64,000 nucleotides of DNA from Cladobotryum mycophilum (GCA_036429605.1 CM071591.1:1364001-1428000), one strand, 5' to 3'; positions 22,727 to 36,300 are shown, counted from the stretch's first letter. Notes: generated from the letters alone by a model not told the origin. Translations and numbers: made by a program.

Positions 22727-23880
22727 ATGGACCATCACACGGAGAGCCAGCCCTCTCATGCTGCAGTTGATCACGGTAACCCGGCCGTTTTCAAGCCAAA
22801 ATGGTTTGTTCTTGATGATGCGAACGTCGATCTCATTTCCATGGGGGCGACTGTAATCGCTTTCATGACCGTATTATTCCTCCACGTCCCCTGGATGCTT
22901 GCAATTGGAGCTTTGGCAGTATTCGTCCTTCCTTTCCGTCACATCTTCCCACAATCCGAAGCACCTACCGGTCTCGTCCTAATCACGGGCGGCTCGAGCG
23001 GCATCGGCGCTGAGCTGGCTTATATCTTTGCACAGAAAGGTCACGATCTGATCCTTGTGGGGCGCGATCTAAACCAACTCCAGGCTGTCAAGAGGAGCGT
23101 GCAAGAGAAATATAGCAAGGCGGCCGGTACAATCATGTTGGATTTGTCTATCCCTGGTACTGCTAGGCAATTATATGATCGGGTTACCGGAGAGGGGTTT
23201 GCGGTGGACGTGCTGGTGAACAACGCGGGCCTTGGAGGCACAGGCGATACCTTGGAACAACCTATAGAGCTGTGTGAGCGGATGACAACTCTCAACTGCA
23301 TTACGCCTGTCCAGCTCACGCAGCTCTTTGGTAGAGATATGGCGAAACGGGGTCGCGGCTGGATACTTCAAAATTCCAGCGTTGGTGGCAAGTCTTATTC
23401 TGGATCTCACAATGAACAGCATTGAATCTAACAATCGCAGGCTGGATAGCTAGTCCTGGTCAAAACATTTACCACGCAACCAAACACTACCTGCGGGCTT
23501 TCTCAGAAGCTCTCTCCATCGAGTTACGTGCATACCCTGGTGTCATCAACACACAGCTCATGCCCGGCCCTACCCATACTCAGTGGGTGACGCGATCGCA
23601 CGCTCAAGAAACGTTCATGGCGGCGGCCTCAGGAGCTGTAGAGGACCCAAAGGCTGTCGCCTTGGCTGGATACAATGGCTTGTGCAGAGGAAAGAGAATG
23701 GTCTTTAGTAGCTGGAACGCCGCATTCACGTCATTCTTCCTGCAGCTGGTGCCGCGCAGCGTACATCTCACGATTGCCAGTCTCATGAATGCTCCCACGA
23801 GAGGGATGGCCCGGATGGAAGAGCCGCAGAAGGATCAGAATGCCCGCGGATCTGAGCTTGAGAAGAAGCATGAGAACTGA
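22727..23880 (+). CDS. membrane-anchored short-chain dehydrogenase/reductase, GC-AG intron
   Basis: NAD(P)-dependent oxidoreductase of the classical SDR fold. Exons 22727-23387 and 23441-23880 give 366 codons. The N-terminus has one or two hydrophobic segments (VDLISMGATVIAFMTVLFL, MLAIGALAVFVLPF) that should place it on a membrane, probably the ER. The cofactor site is LITGGSSGIGAELA; NNAG follows; the catalytic Ser is in QNSSVGG and the active-site YxxxK is YHATKHY. The 53-bp intron has a GC donor (G|GCAAGT) and a CAG acceptor; reading through it meets a stop. The C-terminus is basic/acidic and unstructured. Substrate unknown. Confidence 0.85.
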
Positions 23881-25356
23881 AAGGATTGAATGGCTTGGTT
23901 AGGCTATGGGGTTGGCGACGTATCAAAGGTTCCCATGGCCTTTTCTTGAACTATTGAGGCCTCGTTATATCATTTTGATCACACCATTCGCAGGTTGTAC
24001 AGTGATCATATCAACATTCGAAGTGGAACGAGTCTAGAATATGGAGGCAGTGGAATTTGTGGGCCAAAGGAAAACTTATCGTGCCCATTTATGTATTTGT
24101 ATCAAGGCGAATGTGTTTTGAAATGACGCAAGCAGTTTATCCAAGTTGTCGCAATCAGCCGAGACACAAATCTGAATGTTTATAGCTACAGACAACTCAT
24201 GACAATAATTACCTCTCGGGATGGATCAAGTCAGGACGATATCCAAGCCATGATCGTCCACCACTTTAGGTTGGACATATCCACTCTGCAGCGTCGGAGA
24301 AGACCCAAGTCGTGTATGTCGAATCAATGATATAACTTAGCTAACTAAAGTCTCATCATGATTTTCAGCACGATACATGTTTAGCTGAGGCAGAGCTGTA
24401 TTGCAGGGGAATGGGATGGAGGAAAGTTCATCTAACCGTACATCGTCAGGTGGCAGCTTTCTGTCATAAATCACGAGTATAAAGAGCAAAAAGGTATTCA
24501 ATTGAAAAATAGTTACAGACGAACTGCAATTACCACAGATAATCACTACTTATCCGCATTTTGTGGCACTTTCACAGGGAGGAGTAGGTGTGGAGAAGCG
24601 CCATCTCACCAGCTTCCTCCAACACACCTATATCTCCAACCCACTAGAGATAGATTACCGATGTATTCACACTTCAGGCAGAGATGGAATTGGGTTAACT
24701 ACGGATACATGGATCAGTAAACGCTGATCTCTAACTGGCTCTCCTTGCCTCCATCTGTGTATGCGCAGAATAATATTGCATTCACAACAGTACATGTAAC
24801 ACTGTTCGGGTGACCTGCCTTGCCATGACGAATATTTTTTTATTGACGGTGTATGTAATCATTGGGACAATATCTATAAGATATAACTCTAGCCCAGATA
24901 TTTTACGACAATAATAGAGAGGGGCAAGAGGGATTGAGGCGCTCGTAATATGTAGATACACAGATACCAACATTACGTTATTTGATCGAGATGTATCAGT
25001 GCATTCGATGATTAAGTGAGCACCAGCAAGGCGTTATTAATTACAATGTTTTGGTATCAAGTAACGGAAGAACCGTCTGCCAGCCTCTTCTCTACAGACA
25101 GCTCCTACAGCAGCCAACATGTGCATACATGAGCTATTGTCTTGTTTAATACCCGACACTGCACTAAGTATAGGGGACGTGTTGGCACCGATGCATAAGA
25201 AGAGAAATAGTAAACCCAGGATAGGAATAGAGCCATGCGAGGGAAGACTCTTTGCCGCATTCACGGTCATTCATAATTAAATACAGATTTTTAGCCATCA
25301 TATCTTGGATGCTTCAGGTGCGTAGACATCGCAGCCTGCTTTCTCACCCTGGAAGC
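23881..25356. other. 1.5 kb intergenic region
   Basis: Convergent 3' flanks of the SDR (+) and secreted-protein (-) genes. AT-rich, and no gene is recognised. Confidence 0.5.
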
Positions 25357-26522
25357 CTAAAACTTAACCTTGGTAGAATCCAATGTGAGAATATATCGCC
25401 CACCAGCCCTCTCCGTCAGCCCATACAGCCTCTTCTCCCTCTTATCATAGCTCAAGTCCTCTGGACTCGGCGGAACCAAGCCCTTGTTATTATACGCAGT
25501 CTTTCCGGGAACCCAGCCCCAAATATCACCAGCGTCGGCGCCGTTGCTCCTGGAGATGTAAATCTTGCCATCGACTTGAACGGCGCCCTGGATGCGCTCA
25601 ATGTCAACGCAGTAGGCCCACACGCCCTTTGCAGTGTTGCCATCGGCTTGCAGCTTGCGCGTTTTGTAATCCAGTTCCCACTGCACCATGCGAATGGGCT
25701 TGCTGCTGTCGGCTTGGTACTCGCCGATGAGGAGTCTGTCCGGACTGGCGGTGCGATCGAGTGCGATGTATGAGAACTGAAAGTTGAAGGATGGAGTCCA
25801 CTTGTACCATCTATACACCAAGTTAGAATGTTCCAGGTCAGTGTCCAAGTGTTGAAGACATACCTAATCTGGGGAATCACGTATTTGTATCCAGCAGCAG
25901 AGTACCCTCCAGTCTTCTTGCCAACTCCATCTCCAGAGTCGACTTGCCAGATATTGTTCATGTCAAACACGCGGATGCCATTCTTCGTGTCAACCACCCA
26001 AAGTGTGTCGCCATACCACATGATACCTCCGGCGTGAACGGGCACCTCTTTGAAGTCGTCATCTGCATCTGGATATACCAGCAGGGCATGTCGATATTTA
26101 TAGGTCTTCTTGTCGACAAAGGTAATCCGAACACTCTTATTATCATCTCGATGCCAGCTCACAATCCAACCGTCTTTGCCCTCATAAGTGCCCACATCGA
26201 GGGCATCGGCCGTAGATGTGATGCCTTGTGGTACCCATTTCTTGGTGTCCATGTCATTGAAGTCGGCCGTCTTTTCCCACGCCTTCTTGGTGACTGATCC
26301 ACTCATTTGATGGTTTCCATCGTCAAAGACGTCAGAAACGTTGGCTTTCTTGCCCGCCTTGGCGAAGATGTTGGAGAGTGACGCGAGATATTTGTTGTCG
26401 CCTTGGTCAGTGAGGATAAAGTCGACGCCATTTCGCTTCTTGTCGGCGCCAGCGCAGCTGCTGGGGCTTTGGGCCAGGCAGAGGCTGCCGACAGCGAGTG
26501 TCAGAAAGACTGAAATTCTCAT
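25357..26522 (-). CDS. secreted protein of unknown function, two exons
   Basis: Exons 26522-25864 and 25810-25357 give 370 codons. The signal peptide MRISVFLTLAVGSLCLAQS starts at 26522; an upstream in-frame Met at 26564 would bury it, so the later start is preferred. The mature part has repeated beta-strand-like blocks with W-x-W and D-x-x-W patterns (WIVSWHRDDN, GGIMWYGDTLWVVDT, GIRVFDMNNIW, GDIWGWVPG), which suggests a beta-propeller, but no named domain is recognised. It has few Cys. The intron junction (R|WYKW) restores a continuous frame. Likely extracellular; activity unknown. Confidence 0.75.
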
Positions 26523-27156
26523 CTTTACGAACAATCGTAGCGTGGGGATGCTGCTTTTTTGCAATTCATCTCCCTACTTGGTACGGAAGGTTCATATCTT
26601 ATAAATAATAGCACCCAAAGGGTTCACTTGATCGACATTGGTCCTAAAAATAGCATAAAAATTAAGCTTACTTTCTAGATGCAAAGTGATCATATCATCT
26701 CAAGACTCCTTCGGGATGCAACCGTCCACCAAGTCTGCGACACAGTAGGGTTTGCTTCCACCCACACTCATGATGCACATCTCTAAAGAGGAAACTGGTC
26801 GCTTGACCAGTTCTCTATAATGAGGTAAATATCTCAATTCCAAACACAAAATCCCGAGGCTAAATCGTAGCTGAGCGTGAGGCATCGAAATCATGATGCT
26901 ATTTATAGACGAACCCCCTCCAATCTTTTCCAGCTTGGGCTAGCGATCATCGCTGATGGCGATGGATGGCACTGAAACGCACGCAATTGACAGGGAATCT
27001 CGGGTCATCATGATGAAAGGGCGGAGAAAAGACGGTCTTGCTTACTCTGCTAGAAAGGGTGATGCGCATGGTCTCAATTGTGATCATGATGATTGGAGAG
27101 GTAATAAACACCACTCTTTGTAAACATCTCCAACATCGGAATTAGCACAACTTCAA
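26523..27156. other. intergenic, promoter of the secreted-protein gene
   Basis: 634 bp without a supported gene. It lies upstream of the secreted-protein gene and downstream of the transcription-factor-like gene. Confidence 0.5.
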
Positions 27157-28532
27157 CTATAGTGTAGTAGCATGCGCCGCCTGATCAGCTGGTCGTACAT
27201 TGCCATTTTGAGAAAAACCAACACGTTCTATTAGTGGATTGTGAATAAAGTCAATCCACATGACCGATTTCATCACCTTTTGAACGTCGTCCCAAGTGCA
27301 CATCTTCAACTGCACCATCATCTCACGGAGCCATTGGGTGAAGGCGTCACCGGCTTGCTCCGAATTGCAGGCCTGCTGCATCAATAGTCAGGCGATGAGC
27401 ATGGGAGGCGCACATATTTCGGAAGTCTTCAGCTTCAATAGAGTACCCTGCAAGTCATCGTCAAGGCAGCTTAGTCGTTGTCTGATGCCGCGCCACTGAA
27501 AGAAGATTCCAGCCGCGAAAACCGTCATGGCGAGACGCATCGCCTCCAGGATTGGGCCTTCCGGGAATGAAAAGTTTAAAAGTCTATATAATACGGATAC
27601 CATGATCTCGCTGAAAGTATTTGGTTGCAGCTTGTAAGTGGTCTGGGCAAGATTGCTGATCCAAGCAAACTCTCGCAGATCATTCCAGATATTGATCATC
27701 TTTTCGTCCAAGGTCTTGATGAATACCGAGACGTCTTCGTTTGTACCGACGAACTTTGACGATCCCCCGATCAGGCCTCCGTCCCAGATGAAGGGTTCCC
27801 ACGATAGTGCATCGCTAAAGAACATGGGCTTGGTACCAAACCGAAAGGCTAGGCTCAAATCCACTCTATAATGAGGCAGTCAGATGGGCCAATAGTAAAT
27901 GAGAATGGGTGTAGGCCCAAGTTATACGAACCTGCAAACTTTGGCCGGCAATCGAGAGTTTTCGAATCTGAGCATCTCTAGCCTACCACGCAAGTCCACC
28001 ATTCTGCGTAGCCCTTGCATGTGATTTCTGACAGCATCAACATCACCACCATGCTCCGCTATCAGGGCCAAAACGGAAACGACCATGATAGTAGCGTCAG
28101 ATATTGAACATGGATCGTCTGGCATGTCCAGTCTCTTCTGTAGCAAGCGAAGGGTCTTGAGAAGATGAAACTGGGTAATGGGACTCTGAGGTCTGCCCCG
28201 GCAGAGGTCTAAATAAGCTTCAACAGAGAAGATTGTGCAATGAAAGTACACCAAGTCAGCCAAGAGATTTGTTGTCCATGAACTTGTAAGTGGATCAACT
28301 TGCAAGCGAGTCTTGGGGGGTACGGCGCCTCTCTCATCGGTGACAGGGCTAGGATACCAGATTAGCATAAAACCGAGGAAATTGCCAAGGGAAGCATACC
28401 TTGAGCGAGATCGCCTTGTATATAAGGCTGAATCTCTACGGGGAAATTGACAAGTGACAAATCTGAGCCGACGCGCTTGGGAGTGGAAGTGTACTGGTCA
28501 TCTACATCCGCCGGGCTTTCATTGCGTTGCAT
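27157..28532 (-). pseudogene. fungal transcription-factor-like protein with in-frame TGA, no zinc cluster
   Basis: Exons 28532-28400, 28328-27932 and 27865-27157 sum to 413 codons. The body resembles the middle and C-terminal regions of Zn2Cys6-associated regulators (Fungal_trans_2/DUF3468 type): a helical repeat with LLADLVYFHCTIFSVEA, HMQGLRRMVDLRG, and a C-terminal QWLREMMV...TWDDVQKVMKSVMWIDFIH that fits the usual W-hydrophobic-D terminus. No C6 zinc cluster is seen upstream of 28532. A TGA at 27390-27388 interrupts the frame; both sides remain in the same frame and no GT-AG intron of the right phase removes it. The position (LIA-stop-LLMQQACNSEQ) is where relatives often have Trp. The exon 1/2 junction is the least certain part. 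Confidence 0.6.
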
Positions 28533-29100
28533 GATCCAAGACTTGACTCGAGGGGGTGTCTCTGTTTGGCCCTGCTGCGTGACGCATGACTTCTAATGAG
28601 TTTCTGATTTTCCCTATGTGGTTTGTGTGACGACGCGGCGATAATGAACTGGATCGGCTTGCTCTACTGGTTGGTCAATCTTGTTGTCTTCGATTCGAGA
28701 TCGTGTCGTTTCGTATGGAGATAACGGGCTTACTATAGACATCCCTGGCTGGTCGTTCATCATTTCTGACAACTTTTAATTGCAAAATAGATAGGAGGTG
28801 CGTTCAGAACTATAGATGAGTAGGGGAGAAGTCATGGAGTGCTCGGGACGGCTATGTCGATACTCGGCTCAGAGCCTCAACCAAACAGAACATTAGCTTC
28901 GTCTCTCCCAGTGTTTCGTCATCAGAAGGATGCCAAGACTTGGTCAAATACTCTTCTTGGTCTAGTCTAGCATATCAGTCGTGGCTTGATTCTTCGTCTG
29001 CTCTCAATGAGGTTTAGAGAATTAACTACGGATCGATCCAATCGCTAAGCATTTTCTATTTTCCTAGTTGAGATAGCCTCAAAGAGTAGCTACATAGTGA
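28533..29100. other. intergenic between divergent remnants
   Basis: 568 bp. I searched it for the missing N-terminus of the neighbouring SDR remnant (TGxxxGxG) and did not find it. Confidence 0.5.
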
Positions 29101-29923
29101 ATGGGTGAAGTTTGGCACTTGGATATGGAATCGTACGAATCTATCCAGGCATTCGCTCGCAAATGTCAAGAGAATCTTGGACCTATCGATATCGTTATCC
29201 TGAATGCTGGATTGTCCCCCACCGAATTTAGTACCAGTCCAACTAGTCATGAAAAGACGATTCAGGTAAATTATTTGAGCACAGTGCTATTGGCGATTCT
29301 CCTGCTCCCTACCTTGAAGAGCAAATCCAGCGGGCCGGAGCCACCTCGCTTGACCATTGTCAATTCGATCATGGCTCATCTCAGCAAGTTCCCCAATAAA
29401 GAAAATCGACCACTACTGGCTTCTTTTGACGACACAAACATCACTCCCTGGGATCCGCAAGAGATATATAGTGTCTCAAAGTTGCTGTGCCAGCTGTTTC
29501 TCGTCAAACTTTCGGAGAGAGTTACTCTGGGGATGTTATTATCAACATGGTTGATCCTGGACTCACGAAAGGCACAAGTCTGTCTCGCGATGCCAAGGGA
29601 TTGACTGGCTTGGCCGCAAAGGCCTTCTTCGGTGCTGCTGGGAGACACGTTGAGAGAGGTGCTGCGACCTATGTCGACGCTGTCTTAGGACATAGGAAGG
29701 AGTCTCACGGCTGTTTCTTGATGAATTGCAAAATTTCACCGTGAATTAGTACCAATCCCACCGCGGAACAAGACAGTCTAACTAACATTTTGATGATCTC
29801 AGACTTGCAAGTTGGTTCTACACGGATGGTGATGTCTTGATGGATGTGGTGTGGGATGAGACCCGCCATGAACTGGCCCTTGCTGGATTTGAGGAAGAGG
29901 TTGCGTCGTTTAGATCAGCGTGA
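29101..29923 (+). pseudogene. decayed short-chain dehydrogenase
   Basis: The readable part starts at VWHLDMESYESIQAFARK, which in SDRs follows the Rossmann beta-3 strand, so about 70 residues including the TGxxxGxG cofactor motif are missing. ILNAGL (the NNAG position), VNYLSTVLLAILLLP and the active-site YSVSK are present. Near 29510-29520 the frame shifts: the first part ends ...LFLVKLSE and the rest (SGDVIINMVDPGLTKGTSL) is in another frame. A believable intron (donor at 29738, TAACTAAC branch region, CAG at 29801) joins the last exon, which ends at TGA 29921-29923 (...EEEVASFRSA). One truncation plus one frameshift make a functional product unlikely. Confidence 0.7.
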
Positions 29924-32900
29924 AGCGCTAGATATGAACTCAAGTCTGTTGTTTTGTGGACTATGTGTCCGATTCAACACCATACTGAAACACTCAACTC
30001 TATTAAGAGAATCTCATAACAAATGTAGAGTTCGCTACCGTTCAGACCACCCCATGACTTTCTTTGTCCGTGTTATACGTACTAGATAGTTTTCGGGAAG
30101 AACAAGATCCTTTGCGGGCAACAAGGACAAACACCTTTAGATCATTTTGTCGCCTGAAACACTGCATCCGTGTCTTGGAGGGGTTCGTGTTGCCTTGAAT
30201 GCGGGGCAGGTTCTGTTGCGATGCTCCCTTGATATCATCAGGCCCTATCCTCGGCTCCGCCATCAGAGGAATCTGGTCGCCTTACATGTCGGGGTGATTT
30301 GGACCATTCTCTGTGTCCTACAAAACAGCAATATCATCTCGAACGCTGTCATTTGGATGAGGGGACAGGCCCTGGGATTTCCGACCGTGAAAACACCACT
30401 TTGCACGCTCTGGGTCTTCCTCCGAATCACAAACGGAACCACTCCGCCAGCCAACCTGTAACTACATCGCTAGTCTTAGCTCATTTAGAATGAAAGTAGA
30501 CAATTTAGTACTTTGAATCATTCCGAAAAGCCGTCGGTTCGACCAAACGAGGGGGCTGTGATACTACGTGTTTCGATCCACCTTCATCCAAAACTCGCCC
30601 TCTGGGTCATGCTTGGTATTTGTGTGTACATTCGCTGCCCATATTCACCTTCAAACTCACTAGGCCCCTGACCTTTTTTTTTCTCTTTTTTCTCTCTTTT
30701 TTTCTTGAGTTTCCTATGGACAATGCCCAGAAATCAGTATCAGTGTGAAGGCAGAGCGCTTGAGCTCGACTATTAGGTAGGAAGAGTCATCAAGATCCAC
30801 CAGCTCCATGGCTGAGAAGAGTCGCGTCCACGATCTGCCAACTGTATATAAATAGCACGTTTGATGATTTGAAAAGCTGAGCCCTCGCTATAATAATAAG
30901 TTCAGGCCAGAGGTATTCGTTTCCGTCTAGGTGAAGAGTACCCTCCATCTCACTCACTTAGCAAAGCGATGAATTCACATGGTACAGCTGTCAAGGGTAT
31001 CCGTCAATGTAGATGGCCATAGATTATAGAATTTATCTAGACATCCAAGGATGTCTGATCCGTATGCAAATTTATTGTTTGGCCAATGCACCACTTACAC
31101 CCTTCTATTGACTCGGGAGGTGGGATGGTGAGGGGCAATAGGGTGAGTATCTCAGAGCAACGTGCGAACAATGTGTTCTTCACTTCAATTTCAGCAAAGA
31201 ATGATTAAAAATTCCACAATAAAGAAGCTGGTTTCATGAGCCTAGATGGCGTTATGAGCCACAGTTTAATCTAGGAATGGCGGAAGACCTCATTGAGTAT
31301 GAGGGTGCATCATCCGTGTTTTCATCACAACTCAACGTGGTGTAAAAAAACGCGACAGTGAAATTACCCTGATCTAGAAATTAACTTAGACATTGGCTTA
31401 ACCAGTATAAACTCAATGATATCAACTGTCCTCGTATGAAATATGAGGCCATCATCAATTCACAGTGTCTTTGGGGATTCTCTTTAGCTCTAGGGTAGGT
31501 AACCAGGGTCCTATACCATCAGCAATTTTTTAGCCATTCAGGCGATTCAATTCATACATGCATGCATGTCGTAACGGTGACATTTCGGTCTTTACAAATT
31601 TGCTTTGCATGAGAGCACCAGTTATGCACTCCATGGGCTTCCTCAATCATACAAACATTCATATGGGAAATAAATTGAATTGAATAGTGAAATGACCAGG
31701 CACTGTTCTGAATTGGTGGGGCTGCGATAACCCTCGAAGACGTGAGACTTCATGTGAAGGCGGATGGTGCGCGTCATCGCGACCAATGTCTATGGGGCGC
31801 GTACCCCAAGGCAAGGCAGAGTCCAAGGCAAAACCGTTGAACAGCCGCATGGAAACGCGGCGGCGGCGGTGTGTGTCTTGTGTAACACTGCAGTACCTAC
31901 CTATGCACCGGTGTACAACTTGCAGAAGGGTGCGAACTCTACTCCGTACTCCAGATTATTTGCATCACGAGACCTCCATGCTGCATCGCTGCGCTAGGAA
32001 CGAGTCAGGCATCATTGCATTGTGGCAAAAGGGGCGCGGGGATTCACTATTTCGTCAAGTGTGTATGTATGTATCTATGAAGCACATCTCCAGGGTACAC
32101 GTTATGTGTCCAGTATGCACACTCCCCCTCCCCCATAGCAATATTCTCCTTGTCTCGCAGCTCTCCCTCTTTATGGTCGGGGAATAAATCGAACCATATC
32201 TATTATATAGTCTGATAGGACAGGGAGGGACTGGTGAAGCTGATATGCCAACTTGATAGCCCATTATTGGAGGTTTGGTTAGGCTCAACGTCATTGAGCA
32301 TTGGACATCATCGATGTGGTGGGCCGTCTTAGAATCGAGACTCATCCATTTGCATATGCACCGTAATGCTTTGCTTCCTGTAGGATATGACAGCCGAGGC
32401 AATCTTTTTACTTCCTAAATTTCTATATCTGGTCACCGAGTTACTTTGGGCACCATCGGTTCGAGACATGCCATAGGCTCTTGACATACCCTTTCATTTC
32501 AAGCCATCTTTCGTTCACCAGTCATATGAGAATCACTTCATCTGTGTGGGTGTAGTAGAGCCTCACATCATACGGTACCCTCCTCCCTCCTCCCTCCTCT
32601 CCCCTCCGGCCCTCATGCCCGAGCATGCCGTTACTTTTGTGTTCCGATCATTTTCGCACTCTGTTAGGCGTAAAACCTCCAACTCTCGCACGGCACCCTA
32701 CCCGGGACCTTCCAAGGAACGCTTATCGTAAATGGAATTATGTGATCATGGTATGCTTCATAAAAAGGAGGCTTCAAATACTGCCAAAAAGGTAACCTAT
32801 AATAGATCTTTTGGAATAACCTCTAGTTAGCTACGTGATTTGCTAAAAAAAAAAAAAAGAAGAAAACCCCAGTTGTCTGCTAAACATGAGCCCCCTATCC

Positions 32901-33361
32901 CCTTTTTGCCCCTGATTGCCCCTCAACCCCTCCATACCTACTACCCGTAGGTACCTAGCTACTTATCCCACCCTTCCCCCACGGAGAGGGGCAAAGACCC
33001 CTTCATGACAAAGTGCTGTAAGACAACCAAACGTACTCTTGAGTTGGTAAACTTATTGTAAGAGAGGTATCTATGGATTCATACAAGAGTATTTACATAT
33101 GAGATAGTTTCTATACAATTGCAAGTTCGTTCGGTACCAGTTGCTCATCAGGTTGGCGTCAAACAGCGTCTTCATAAGACAAAACATCATCATGTAAACA
33201 GCGAGAAAATGTCTGGATCAATGTGGAGAGACAAAAGAAATTGTTATTGAGGTGCCGTAGGGGCGTTGGTCTTTGGCTAAATATGGTATACATGATAATA
33301 AAAGGAAAAAAAAAGAAAAAAAGACAAGAAAAAAGAAAAAAGAAAATAAAATAAAAGAATG
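29924..33361. other. 3.4 kb gene desert
   Basis: No domain-bearing frame is found on either strand. A poly-pyrimidine tract lies near 30677-30710, a short ATGC palindromic run near 31556-31566, an A-run near 32847, and a purine-rich tract at 33300-33358, which is the 3' flank of the AAA+ gene. A non-coding transcript cannot be excluded. Confidence 0.5.
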
Positions 33362-36300
33362 TCAAGGACAGGCGTCCATCGCTTGTTGATGTTTTTCGTC
33401 TTCTTTCCACGTCATATTGTTACCGCGGCGGTATGTTTCCAACATTTTAAGGATCTCGGACTTCTTGACCCTAAGGCTGCTCGTCTTCTTATCCACAAAC
33501 CGTTCAGGGTGACTGTAAACCTGCATAATGACCTTCTTTGAGAACTCTTCGACGTCCCTCCCATTTGACCAACCCGTTGTTGTTTTTAAGTATGAAAATC
33601 CCCGATATATTCTTTCGAGTTCGTTTTCGCCCGTGTCCACTTCAATGGGGAGTTCGATTTGTCTATCCTTGAGGAGTTTGCGGAGATAGCGTAGGCAGTC
33701 TTGTTCGCTCATGGCAGGGAACACGATCTCGGATCCGAATCGACCATACAATCCCTGGTTTGTCTTCATAAATCCATCAATGTCTTGCTCGTAGCCAGTG
33801 AGTACGACGACCATTTTCCGATGCCACCGCGGCCTTATCATGCAATCCACCAACTCCCGAAGTGCTGCATCTTCTGCAACGCTGCTTTCCCTGTCTGGCC
33901 CCATTCGGCACGAATAATCGATGAGCAAGACCTTTCCCAGTGCTTTCTCCAAGATGTCAATCACCGTTGACCCCTTGTGATCAATGCATTTACCGACGAG
34001 ATCCGATGTAGAGCATTCCATGACCTCATCAGAGTAGAGCAACCCCATACCATAGAATAGATGTCCAAATGTACCAGCAGTGTAGGTTTTCCCAGAGCCT
34101 GGAGGGCCCTTGAAAATGTATGTGAAGGGAATATTCTGCTTTGGGTCCTGAGAATAGTGTCTTGCGGTTTGTGCGATGCATGGATAGCTCTCAAAGAGGT
34201 CAATGATCACCTTCAATTGCTTGTCTTTTGATTCAGAAAATGCACCAAGGAGAGCTCGCCATCTCTGGCCGGCCCCATCATCACGGTCAAAATCTGGATC
34301 AAAGTCCTCGGATTCAAGGGCAATATCCCAACCCGTAGCAGGCTCAAGTTGAAGTGTTGAAGGATCAAGCGTGTGTGATGGCATATGACTGACCTCGCAT
34401 AAGCTTGGTCTTCCTGTATCGCCGTTTTGATGGTTATTGCTGGCTTGGATCTTTTCTAGCCTTAGACGCTGTCGGCCCTTGGCCTTCTCGAGAAGATTCA
34501 CGACCTCGCCACCGTTGCCGAAGCTTGGAAGGTCTGCTGCTCGCTTCAGGACGTCGACTGCTACTTTCAACGCAGCCTCTGTAGCTGTAATCCCGCCTTC
34601 CTTCATCTTCAATTCTAAGATTTCCTTTAGCATGGCGTCGTCGTAGTTGCCAAATCTGAAAGCACCCTGAAGAGGGAATCTCCATGATAGTCTGGAATTG
34701 ACTTCGTGGAACGTGTCCTCCATCATGGTAAAAATGATGCATTGATCAGCATCGGGCCGGTTATCAATGTTTGATACGATGAGATCTATGGCTGCTTGTC
34801 GACATGCCAAGTCCCCCGGTGTCCCTGATCTACTGCCAGAGTAGAACATATGCGCATTGTCAATGATCAAAATCTTGTCTCTTGTTGACTCAAGAATGGC
34901 GGTCGTCTTAGTTTCTGTCTCTTTCGTAGAATGACAAATGAAATCAGTAGGGATTTTGAGAACGACTTCTCGGCCTGACACTAGGCCGCTGTCTGCAACA
35001 ATTTGTCCGTAGAGCTTGGCGACAGTGGTCTTCCCAGTTCCTGGAGGTCCCACAAATACTCGATGGAGGTTTGCGTAAGAAGGCTTGAAGCCCTCCAGCT
35101 CCCTCTGATAATTAATTTTAGCCTGGCTCAAGAGTTGGCGGCATGTAGACTTGACCCCCTTCAACCCGGCCATGTTTCGAAGTTCTTTCCACGCTTCACT
35201 CTTGTTTAGCAGGTCTTCCGGCTCGGACCCCAGAATATCACTCCTTGTCAGAAGGGATAAGTCTTTTGCTTGCTGTGTCTTTAAATCCAGATCGTGCTGA
35301 AGCCTGAGGGCTTGTCGCTCACGAATGTCGTCGTAAACGGACCTCAATGCATGTGCGTTTCTGAACCTGGCAGCCCTTTGGTTACGCTTAATTCGATCAA
35401 TCAAAACACGGGAGTACGATAAAGGATTCGAAGATGCGGATTCGATTCGCTGGGCGTCATGCGCTACGAGGCGCATAAATATTTGATGTAGTTCATCGTC
35501 CTCATAGTCCGGGAGATCGATCCTTCGCCACCCAGCGGCTGGGGGCCTGTTTAATAGTGTGTGGGTGTGATCATCGAAGCCGGCCAAAACCATGACAAGG
35601 TCCTTTGGCGCGTTTTCCATTAATCGAGTCAGAGTTACCAGCTCTTGAGGATCGACGAATTCAGCATCTGTAACCACAAGGATCATCTAAAAAGAAAGGA
35701 AATTGAATCAGGTCAGCGAATAGGATTGAAACAATGTTGGGAGGGCTTAACATACCCCGGGATTGGTTAGACTGCTATCCAGATGCCAACCAGTGGTCGC
35801 TGCATCGGCATGCATCAAGCTTGGATGCTCATGTAACTCACGACTTGTTAAGTTTTGGAAGCGTGGAGAGTGGGAGGCATTCCAGACACCACATTCCACG
35901 AGAAAGTCATAATAAAACTTTGCCAATGTTCTTTTTCCTGCAAACTGTTAGCGACGGTGAACTACAAGATGTAGTCGCGAAAGATCATACCTGTTCCAGG
36001 ATTACCGAGCAGAATGAGGTTCAAATCATGTCGCTTCAAGTGGATCTTTAGACTTCGGGACTGATCAATCTTCCATTTGATGTCCAGAAAGGCAACCTTG
36101 ACAGCTTCAAGCCCAACCATCTTCATGACATTGTCCAGTGCATGATTCTTCTCGCCGCATCCTTTGCGACGCTGCCATTCTCTTTCTGCTGGTGATTTGG
36201 CATGAGTCTCGACCTCAAAATCATCATCCAAGGGAGGAATGTCGTCAAAAGAAGTGCTTCGTGAAAGAGGTCCCAACTTGGGCGTGGAAAAAGGGTCGAA

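Noticed and set aside
30500..30560. GGTTCGA words (near 30535, and again near 32459) that could be tRNA T-loops
   Set aside because: No acceptor stem, D-loop or anticodon arm could be formed around either; no tRNA gene is supported anywhere in the window.
31550..31570. ATGCATGCAT-like runs that might be part of an array
   Set aside because: Only a short palindromic run; no repeat-spacer structure, and CRISPR arrays are not expected in a fungal nuclear genome.
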